Shown: piece by piece, positions 55,081 through 64,000 of the stretch | How the letters are laid out: each line of letters begins with the position of its first letter | Position numbering within the stretch: the first letter of the stretch is position 1 | NCBI GenBank assembly: GCA_949128115.1 | Contig: OX421962.1 | Location: 57,949,787 to 58,013,786, forward strand | From: Anaspis maculata | Lineage: Eukaryota; Arthropoda; Insecta; Coleoptera; Scraptiidae | DNA: 64,000 bases | Direction: 5' to 3' | Translations under genes and position numbers: made by a program | Notes under the pieces: model-generated | Seen by the model: only the letters and a program-made list of their open reading frames with translations | What the model was told of the DNA's origin: nothing | Database searches by the model: none

Positions 55081-58000
55081 ATGAGCCAGTTGACTAAATT
55101 AATAGCAGCGCGTGGGGCTGTAAAGGGTAAGCTAACGCGGCAAGCGAAATTTGTTAGTGAGTTTGATTCGGCTACCGGTGATTTCGAGCTTTTACGTACT
55201 CGCCGCGAAGCGCTTAAGGGTATTCAAGACGAATTTGAGGAGTTGCAAGTTCAAATCGAGTTACTGCAAGAACAGGCGGACGAAGGAGTACACGAACAAA
55301 CTCGCGAACAGTTCGAAAATTCAATATATGACGTCATTACGGCCATAAACAAGTTTTTGAAGCCACCAAATCTCACTCAATCCTCTAATAGTACAGGATC
55401 AAGTAATCTACAGCCAAACCCTCTTGTTTCCGCCACTCTTAATTTGCCAAAAATAAATATGAAGCCATTTTCTGGCGAGTTCCGGGAATGGTCTTCCTTT
55501 GAAAATACCTTCGAATCCCTCGTAGGGAAAAACGGCCAAATCGCAAAAAGTGATAAGCTACATTACCTAAAATCATGCCTCCGAGGTGAAGCCTCGCGAG
55601 CTATAGAAAGCCTTGCTATCTCAGATGCAAATTATGACGCAGCATGGACAATTCTGCGAAAAAGATTTAAGCACACGCGATTAATTGTGGAGGATCACGT
55701 GATGTCAATCATCAAGGCCGAGCCTGTCTCAAAGGGTTCATATGAATCATTGAGACAACTTGTTGACACCACGCGTTCCAATATAGAATCGCTTAAATCA
55801 TTAAAGGTACCTGTCGAGCATTGGGATGCCATATTGGTCCCATTACTCAAGGGAAAATTAGATTATAATTCCGAAAAGGAGTGGCAGGGTACTCTAAATT
55901 CAGAAATTCCGACTTTTCAAGAATTTATCGACTTCTTGGACAAGCGGTGTCTGACGGTCGCGTCAATGGACAAAACTCGGCAAAGACCATTTACGATCAC
56001 TAAAAACAAGGCCATAAGCGGCGTAGTAATCAATCAAAGGCCATGTGTTATATGCAACGGCAAGGATCACATGATCTATCAATGTTCTACATTCGCAAAA
56101 ATGTCCATCGACACGCGCTTGACAAACGTCAAAAATCTAAAACTATGCGAAAATTGCCTAAAGGCTAATCACCAAGCCGGGCAGTGTCGATCAAAATTCA
56201 GTTGTCGATATTGCCATCAGTCACACAATTCTTTGATTCATCAAAATCGCGTTCAAGAAACGAAACCACAGACCGAAATCGCACCTGAACCCGAAATCAG
56301 TCTTGCCAGTCAGGTAACAAAAGGCTCGGGCATTGTCATGTTATCAACGGCAGTTGTAAACATAAAGGATGCCACTGGAAATTTCCACGAGGCACGAGCA
56401 CTTCTCGACGGAGGCTCGATGGCTAATTTCATAAGTAACAACTTATGTAGGAAATTAGGACTCAAGCCCGAGAAAACTAATGTAACCGTAGCGGGCATAA
56501 GCAAGGTCCAAATGCAAATCAATCAAGCAGTCAATGTAAGGATTCATTCCAAGGTCAATCGATTTTCGCAAAATCTTCGGTGTCTGGTGACTGAGAAAAT
56601 AACGGAAAACATACCGCTTTCCTCCTTCAGTCGGGAATTGATAACCGTTCCATCTCACATAAAACTCGCTGACGAGGAGTATTATAAATCGCGACCGGTA
56701 GATTTGCTAATCGGTTCCGCGGCATTTTGGGACTTTCTATGCGACGGTCACATAGAAATAAACAAGGAGCACCCTCGCTTTCAAAACACAAAATTGGGAT
56801 TTATTATCGGCGGCATGCTTCAGACGGGTTCCGATAATAAACAAACCATAACCAACCATTGTCTGACAATGGAGCAAATCGATAACAGTCTTCAGAAATT
56901 CTGGGAACTGGACGAATGCCTAGTAAAACCGGAAGCCATTCTCTCCTCGGAACAACGGGCTTGCGAAAATTTCTTTGCCAAAACAACCAGCCGAGACGTT
57001 GATGGTCGGTTTATTGCACGGCTGCCTTTCAAACAAGACCCCAATTTAGGGGAATCTCAGAATTCAGCGATAAGGTGCTTTACCTCGCTGGAACAAAAAC
57101 TACAAAAGGATCCGACGTTGAAAGCGTCTTACTGCGGATTCATGAAAGAATACCGCTCGTTATCTCACATGGAGGTAGTTCCTACCCAGGAGATAACATG
57201 CACTAAATCTAACTATTTGCCACATCACCCTGTCATAAAAGAATCGTCAACAACAACTAAGCTTCGCGTGGTCTTCAATGCTTCCTTTCCCACTTCGAAC
57301 CATACTACTCTAAATGAGCAATTAATGGGCGGCCCAGTAATTCAAAATGAATTATGGATTATTCTAGTCAAGTTTAGGCTGCACGCTTTTGTACTAAACG
57401 GTGATATAGAAAAAATGTGACGCCAGATCAAAATCCACCCAGACGACACCGATTATCAACGGATAGTTTGGCGCGATAATCCTGGGAATGAAATTGAACA
57501 CTACCGACTTATCACCTTGACCTATGGCACGAAACCAGCCAGCTTCATTGCTACAAGGTGCCTGAAAGAATTGGCATTGTTAAATCAATCTAAATTCCCG
57601 GAAGCTTGTGAAACAATAATAAACGACATGTACATGGACGATTTGTTGACAGGTGCAAACGATGTGAAAGGGTTAATTACCCTGCGTGAGCAAATAACTG
57701 CTATCTTAGCACAAGGAGGTTTCGTACTTCGAAAGTGGGCCTCGAATAACGATGCGATTTTACCCGAATCCGCCGTTAACCCGGAAGACGTTCAGTTAGA
57801 AAAGGATCAAATCCAAAGAGTACTGGGCTTAGTTTGGAACCCAAGCGAGGATACCTTGCAATATAATTCCAAACCCCCAAGTACAAAAAACATTACCAAA
57901 CGGACAATTCTGTCCACCATAGCACGAATTTACGACCCCCTTTGTTTGATATCACTATTATTGATCAAAGCGAAGGTCATCCTACAAAGGCTGTGGGCAA

Positions 58001-60186
58001 GCAAGATCGGATGGGATGAAGAACTTCCCTCTGACTTACATTCATCATGGAACTCAATGTTGCAAGAGTTACCCCTTTTGACACAATATCGGATTCCGCG
58101 TTTGATCATAAAACATCCATACGAATCAGTGGAAATCATCGGCTTCTTAGACGCCTCACAAGACGGTTACGGTGCTGTTGTTTTCCTGCGAACGACTTCG
58201 AACGGAAGTTATCATTCTCAGATTCTTTGTGCGAAATCAAGGGTGGCTCCACTAAAGATCACAACAATACCGCGACTAGAATTGAGCGGGGCATTACTGC
58301 TAGCGCGTCTAGCTCGTAATGTTCAAAAGTCAATGGATATGACGATATCTAGAAGATTTCTATTTTCTGACAGCACCATTGTGCTAGCCTGGATTAAGGC
58401 AGGCCCGAGTGGCTACAAAACGTTCGTGGCTAATAGAATAGGTGAAATTCGAGACCTAACAAGCGTCAGTGAATGGAAATATGTTCCATCAAATGCGAAC
58501 TCTGCGGATATTTTGAGTCGCGGGGCTTCCCCTCGTGAACTGATCAACGCAAAAATCTGGTGGAATGGCCCATCATTTTTGGATGAAAACCTTGAGGAGT
58601 GGCCCAAACATCCACATATAACACATCACGAATTAACACCGGATCCTGAAAAGCGCGTCATATCAATGACTGTCGCGCAAGTCAAACTCCCTGAGTGGAA
58701 ATTTCTCACTCAATATTCTTCTTTCACGAAAATGCAAAGAATTTTAGCATGGCGCCTTAGATTCTTGCATAACGCAAAATCCAAACTCAGGAATGCGGGT
58801 CCACTAACTTGTAAAGAGATCCAAACTGCTACCTTTTATATCATTAAACGTACACAAGGTGATGCATTTGCTGATGATTTGATAGCCTTGAAAAAATCCA
58901 ATTCAGTGGCTGCGAACTCCAGCCTGTTATCTTTGTCGCCATTTTTGGATGACAAGGAATTGCTTCGCGTAGGAGGCCGCCTAAAAAACGCTCCTATTAA
59001 TTACGAGGCAAAACATCCCTTGCTGTTGCCAAAAAATCACCATATCAGCAAGCTGATTATACAACAAGCACATCAGTTGCAATTACATGCCGGTACACAA
59101 GGCACCCTGGCACATTTGCGTCAGAAATTTTGGATAATTTCGCCGCGAAGTGCGATCCGCAAAGTCATTCATCAATGTGTAATTTGTTTCCGCGCAAAAC
59201 CCATTTTTGCCCATGAGATAATGGGCAACCTACCTCAGCATAGGGTGCAACCCAATCGACCCTTTATAATATCCGGTGTGGATTACTTAGGTCCTGTACT
59301 AGTGAAAGAGTCGCGTGGTCGCGGAAAACGAGCCGTTAAGGCGTATGTAGCAGTGTTCGTGTGCTTCTCCTCCAAAGCGGTACATCTCGAGCTTGTGTCA
59401 GACCTAACCGCGGAAGCCTTTCTCAATGCTCTTAAGCGTTTCATCAGCAGACGTGGGCACGTTGCTCACCTGTACTCGGACAATGCAACAAATTTCCAGG
59501 GCTGCAAGAACGAACTTGACAGATTTGCAAAATTGTTTCGATCGACAGAATTCCAAACCGTAACCGACGGCTTGGTCAATCAAGGAGTGCAGTGGCACTT
59601 TATTCCGCCGCGATCGCCTCATATGGGTGGGTTATGGGAAGTAAATGTAAAATCTGTCAAACATCACTTGAAACGCATTATGGGGTCAACGCTATTAATT
59701 TTCGACGAACTTATTACGCTGCTAGCTCGCATTGAAGCAATTCTGAATTCGCGGCCCATTACGCCGTTGACTTCGGACCCAAACGACTTCGAAGCTCTGA
59801 CCCCAGGCCATTTTCTTGTTGGGCAACCGCTGACATCCTTTCCTGATCCAGACTTGACGGACGTCAAGGAAAATCGTCTAAGTCGATGGCAAAGGGTTGA
59901 ACAAATTCGCCAAATATTCTGGAGGCGCTACACCCGAGAATATTTGCATCAGCTCCAACAGAAAACCAAGTGGCGCAAGGGCTCTTCTACAGCGCTGACT
60001 GAAGGTGCTCTAGTACTCGTCGTCGACGACAACCAACCCCCATTGTGTTGGAAGTTAGGACGTGTGATCAAACTTTATCCTGGCGATGACGACCGAGTGC
60101 GTGTAGTGCTAGTGAAACTGCCAAACGGCACTATAAAAAGATCAATTCACAACCTATGCGTGTTACCAATAAACAATGAAGATTAA
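55081..60186 (+). CDS. BEL/Pao Gag-Pol polyprotein, interrupted by one TGA
   Basis: The first ATG of the frame is at 55081; the frame itself is open from 55069 without an earlier ATG. It spans 1,701 codons, with one in-frame TGA at 57418-57420 (codon 780). Domains in order: DUF1759 Gag-like region from about residue 125; CCHC knuckles at about 322 (CVICNGKDHMIYQC) and 356 (CENCLKANHQAGQC), then a CCHH-like finger; DUF1758 aspartic protease with LLDGGSMANFI near 441, where Gly replaces the usual Ser/Thr of DSG/DTG; reverse transcriptase from ~720 with YMDD at 851; RNase H with FLDASQDGYG near 1021 and later E and D residues; integrase H2C2 near 1320 and core acids at about 1401 (VDYLGP), 1467 (YSDNATNF) and 1520 (GLWEV); DUF5641-like tail. 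The TGA falls between the reverse transcriptase start and YMDD, so polymerase and integrase would not be made without readthrough. Confidence 0.93.
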
Positions 60187-60484
60187 GCCCAATACTTGAA
60201 GAAGACTGTATTATCAAAATATGACGCTATTGTTTGATTCGTAACCTGCGCTGAATCTATTGTGTATGATTTATAAATCCACTAAGTGTGTATTATATAT
60301 AAGTTATTTCTCATTATTTTGATGTTCATGGTTATTTAAGTTCCTAATGAGTATCTCAAGTGACACATATTCGTGGTATATTGGTTCTTGTTTTTTTTTT
60401 TTTAAATATCATTATTAGATACCTTTCATGTTTGTTCAATAACTTTGATTGTTTTGAAGCCTAGTCTCTTCAAGGCGGGCGGTA
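60187..60484 (+). other. BEL/Pao 3' untranslated region with polypurine tract
   Basis: There is no envelope-like frame after the Pol stop. The sequence is AT-rich until AAGGCGGGCGGTA (60472-60484), a purine-rich tract directly before the 3' LTR that fits the plus-strand primer site. Confidence 0.7.
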
Positions 60485-60739
60485 TGTAAATGCATGTAGA
60501 CAGTTTAAGTGTTAGACACAATCGGCTATATTTATTTGGGAGAAACCGGCCCATCTACCTGCCGGTGGTTGGAGGGGGTAGCCCACCCTCTCAATGATTT
60601 CTTGTATTCTTAACCGTCATTCTCTTTGCTTTCGCCGTCGTGGCTACATGTCCATTCGAAAACTAAATAAACGTGTTGAAAGGCAGATTGTACGTTTCTT
60701 TCTCCTTTCGACCCATTGAGCTATCGAAGCAATTAAACA
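60485..60739 (+). repeat. BEL/Pao 3' LTR
   Basis: It is nearly identical to 54533-54789: three single-base differences (TATATTTATT, GGTAGCCC, CATTCGAAA) and loss of GT in TTCTTGTAACC. It is followed by the GTAAC target duplicate. Confidence 0.95.
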
Positions 60740-60960
60740 GTAACCAACCGTTTTTCTATTTATTTTCCAGTTCCTTACTCGTTCCTTTTTGACCTGGTTT
60801 GTTTTGGATTTAGATTTTTCCCTTTGGTTTTCATCCGCGAGTCTGCTCTGGGCCAAATCCAGACAAAAAACACAGTAATGTCATGTCAGTATCAGAACTT
60901 TGGGGTTGACTGTTGACAATGTCAATATTTTTCATTGTGGTAGAAATTACTCCAGTGTAC

Positions 60961-61087
60961 AGTTGCGGCCTCATAAAAGTTTACACCGATGACAATCGTG
61001 TGGCCATGCTCATTCAAAATTACGTCAAAATTGAATTAGCATGGCCACTCGATCGCCGTTGGTGTAAACTTTTATGAGGTCGCAACT
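60961..61087. mobile_element. 127-bp hairpin MITE, copy 3
   Basis: AGTTGCGGCCTCATAAAAGT at the left and ACTTTTATGAGGTCGCAACT at the right. It matches copies 1 and 2 at the same length, with a few substitutions confined to the middle of the stem. Confidence 0.9.
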
Positions 61088-61329
61088 TCACTAGTTCTGA
61101 AGTGTCTAAGGTTACATTGTCTCCGTTTAATTTGCTCACGATGATTCCTCTGGTGTCTGGATGTTGCAATGACATACCTATCGTATGGTGGACAGACATG
61201 CTTTACAAGAAAAAGAAAGCTAGTCTTTGGGTGGTTGGAATGATTCGAGTGTTTTGTGACCTGTCTATATGCAAACGCAAAAATGCAATGTGTGACAAAG
61301 AGAATCTTTGTTCTACCTATTCGACCTGA

Positions 61330-61680
61330 AACGTTATTACGCTCAATTAGTGTAACGTCAAAACGTGGGTTTTGTATGAAAACAACGAACACGTAAGTTG
61401 ACAACACTTCTTGTCAAAGTGACAGCCAATATGGAATATTTGCGGATCAATAGATACAACGACCTTCTTGTAGGGTGTTCCGTAACCAGAAAAGCCTTCG
61501 AGCGTGGGATAATGCTGGTTAAATACATTTCACATTTTATTTGACAGCTGCAGTGAAGGATGTGGGAAGGGGAGAGGGTGGAAATCAGGAGTGACAGTGA
61601 GTGCTGCCAACCTAGCAGAGAGATTGTTTTCATACAAAACTCAACTTTTGACGTCATCACTAATTGAGCGTATTACAGAT
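61330..61680. mobile_element. ~350-bp inverted-repeat element with ACGCTCAATTAGTG ends
   Basis: TTACGCTCAATTAGTGTAAC near 61334 pairs with ACTAATTGAGCGTATTAC near 61660, and GTTTTGTATGAAAACAA near 61370 pairs with TTGTTTTCATACAAAAC near 61625. The interior is not palindromic. The frames 61072-61407 and 61358-61660 on the minus strand cross it and are not supported. Confidence 0.7.
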
Positions 61681-61682
61681 CT

Positions 61683-63890
61683 AAAGTAAGTACCGTTGTC
61701 AGATCATACCAAACACTGACAACTGAAAACAGTATTGGTAGTAATACTATGTAACTACGACGTATACGACCCCTATTTAGATATAATGTAATCGATCTAC
61801 ATTTTTTTCTCCGTTTCCAAGGTGTGTTAGATTTGGTACATGATGCTTATGGCAAAAACATAGTCTAAATTAGCTTTGATCTTGATCAAGTCCTTTTGGG
61901 TAGGTAATTGGCATGAAATAATTATTGTTCTAATCAAACCTACCTACCGGTTTAACGAGGTGCACCAGCAAAATTTGCAGCCCTGAGTGTGCTTGATGTG
62001 CTAATAACTCTTTCCCGTGAAGTTTAAAACTCCTTTGAGATCCCCGATGAAAGAGGCCAGTTAATTAAATAACAATCGGTAATGCATCTGTTCCAGACAA
62101 ATTTCGCAAACAAAAAAGATAGGTACAAAACAAATGTTACAGGTGGCTGTACGTTGTGTTTTGTGTTTCTAAGTCGAAACTACTAATTGGTTTGTTGTGG
62201 TTGCCACACGTTTTCGGTTTCTACCAAACATCCAAAAGTTTTCTCGATTGTTTGAAGTCTGAACAAAATATAAAAAAATTGTGGTTTTCGAAATTCAAAC
62301 TTACTTATACGAACATAGTAAATAAAATAACAAAACGTAACTACAATCGTTCGCAGCAGCAACTCAGCAAGTCGGCAACTTTGCAGATTGCAACTTAATA
62401 ATGCCGAATCGATACGAGCCGTGCCGTGACCAAATTCAGATCTCCCTATGTCTGCCGCTAAGCGCAGTAATTAGATTTTAAGTTCTAATTTCGTGCTAAT
62501 CAGCATAGGCGAACGGTTGGTTGTAAAATGGCGTTATAATGGATATACGGCCGAGTTCACCCCTTCACATGCCCTGTGTGACAGTCAAGCCCTCGATGAG
62601 CCGGAGCAAGCCGTCCTCACTTGCATTTCCGCGTATAACCGGGAACCCCATTAAAGTTTTGCAGGGCCATCCGAAGGATATGACAAAATAATATCTCACA
62701 AACTTCTTACTCCGGGCTGAGGTGAAACTTTTTCATGGCATGCAACTCTCTCAAAAAGTTGGAATTGTAGAACACTCGTGATAATTAAATTTCGTCCACC
62801 TGCAATGGAGTTTGTAACAGCATTTGCATTTTAAATTGCAACGGAAAAATCGTCCGGATTTTATTATTAGGATGGTCGCGGTCCCCATAAACGTGACCTG
62901 CAACAATAAGGCTCTGGCCCTGCTGGCGCATTTAGAACAAATTGATGTGGTAAATTTTCGTAAATTGGAACGCTTCATTTTCTAAATTCAGCTCTGTTGT
63001 GAAAAACTGTAGGATAGAGGTGCCGGTGATATCTGACAAAAATGGGGCTTGGACGCAACAGGCCCTGTAATATCCTGTATCCAAGATATTTGGCGACGGC
63101 TATGTAAATCTGCGCTTGGTAAATATGGGTTCGTTGTATACACTGGAATTTGATGTTTATTTTTCGGTTTAAACATATTTCGAGGAGACTTCTGTCCAGT
63201 TAATCGAGTGAGAACCATTTCGTATTTTCAGAAAAGTTTTCACGTTTTATGATTAGCATACATTCGATTTTCCTGCTTCATCCTCTTAGACAGGGTGATG
63301 TTATTACTCGGCCCCTACTCCTATTTGAAATTATTGAAATGGTCGCCACCCATTCCAGAATTTTATTCTAGAGCTCTGTTGAATATTGAATTACAGATGC
63401 TAGAATGTGATGTGCCAGAATAATGAAAGCACCGAAGACCTCCGAGGTCTTCCGGAGGGTGACTAAAATATTTTTGAATATACCACGCGAATAAATAAAG
63501 AGCTATAGCTGGCTATAAAGCCAAGCGTGAATTCAGGGCGACTGCCGACTTATATTTCGAATGGGGGGGGGGCAATAGAAAATATTTATAATCTCAAACC
63601 AAAGTACATCCTTGTAGCTTCCCAAAAAGACCTGAATGGTAAATTTCTGTCAAGGAATAGGCCCACTGCGATTGATTCCGCAACGCTTTATTACACCAAT
63701 TTAGCTCAATCTAAACTGCGCAACAAATATGTTGTCGCAAGGGAAAAATTGCACCGACTTTGGAACACAATAACTTTTAAACTCGCTTTTAAATGACACA
63801 AACCATTTCGATTTTGTTTTGACGATTAGTGAGATCAGTCTTTCTGTTATCCACCTTCAGGAGGTGAAGATCAGCTTCATGTGAAATATC
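61683..63890. other. Unannotated sequence
   Basis: No gene recognised over 2.2 kb. A small near-perfect palindrome GAAGACCTCCGAGGTCTTC lies at about 63433-63451, and a G8 run near 63564. The plus frame 63527-63796 has no recognisable domain and starts within a G-rich stretch. Confidence 0.4.
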
Positions 63891-64000
63891 TACAGGGTGA
63901 AATGTAAAACAGTGCAAAATTTCAGCAATTTCAACGGACCCCTGTTTTCAAATTTTTTTTTCTTGAATGTAAATGAAAGAATCATGAAGCGTGATGTTTT
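63891..64000. mobile_element. CAGGGTG element terminus cut by the window end
   Basis: TACAGGGTGAAATGTAAAAC followed by AGTGCAAAATTTC resembles the terminus at 53285 in the same orientation and, more loosely, the one at 2845. The partner end would lie outside the window. Confidence 0.5.

Larger units (their letters stand above)
54533..60739 (+). mobile_element. Near-complete BEL/Pao LTR retrotransposon
   Basis: Two LTRs (257 and 255 bp) flank one long Gag-Pol frame in the order Gag, zinc knuckles, protease, reverse transcriptase, RNase H, integrase, DUF5641-like tail, which is diagnostic of BEL/Pao. The 5-bp duplication GTAAC lies on both sides (54528-54532 and 60740-60744). The LTRs differ by three substitutions and one 2-bp gap, so insertion is recent. 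No envelope frame follows Pol. A single stop codon in reverse transcriptase makes this copy defective as read. Confidence 0.95.

Noticed and set aside
1..64000. Bacterial or viral contig
   Set aside because: Split coding exon with a consensus GT donor, SINEs, BEL/Pao and Ty3 elements and low gene density all indicate a eukaryotic nuclear genome.

Overview
The window looks like a piece of an arthropod, probably insect, nuclear genome. It is AT-rich, has spliced-gene signals, tRNA-derived SINEs, LTR retrotransposons of the BEL/Pao and Ty3 types, and non-LTR fragments. Many short GGTAGGTACCTACC-like strings suggest a hemipteran such as a whitefly or aphid, but that is inference only. There are no bacterial operons, Shine-Dalgarno sites or CRISPR arrays.

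Only two host genes can be supported. The first is the first coding exon of a secreted spondin-domain protein (minus strand, 32090-32306), with a signal peptide, a consensus splice donor and a GC-rich region upstream. The second is an intronless centrin-like EF-hand gene (plus strand, 46706-47248). A short GC-biased open stretch near 47.7 kb is a weak third candidate.

Everything else that I recognise is repetitive DNA. Its hallmark is inverted repeats: at least 25 fold-back or hairpin elements, from about 120 bp to about 4.8 kb, cover more than a third of the window. Several carry TA-flanked ends beginning CAGGGTG.

Layout: 1-15 kb has several fold-backs, two SINEs and simple repeats. At 15.3-18.85 kb a palindrome abuts an FB-like element whose arms are 20-bp tandem arrays. 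At 19.7-27 kb are minisatellites and a 3.1-kb fold-back that contains a ~260-bp tandem array and a 127-bp hairpin. At 27-32 kb are small MITE-like elements and a SINE, then the spondin exon. At 32.85-43.93 kb is one decayed Ty3-type provirus on the minus strand, broken by a 4.8-kb chimeric fold-back (with captured non-LTR reverse-transcriptase tails), a 219-bp MITE and a 2.4-kb element. At 44.1-46.5 kb one fold-back is nested inside another with a readable target duplication, just upstream of centrin. At 48.6-52.9 kb are two large palindromes. At 54.5-60.7 kb is a nearly intact, young BEL/Pao retrotransposon with matching 5-bp target duplications, near-identical LTRs and a single stop codon in reverse transcriptase. 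From 61 kb to the end are small hairpins and unannotated sequence.

The strongest candidates for something undescribed are the FB-like element with satellite arms, the palindromes in which a CAGGGTG element forms the core of a larger palindrome, and the chimeric fold-back that disrupts the provirus integrase. Positions of repeat borders were read by eye and may be off by several bases.
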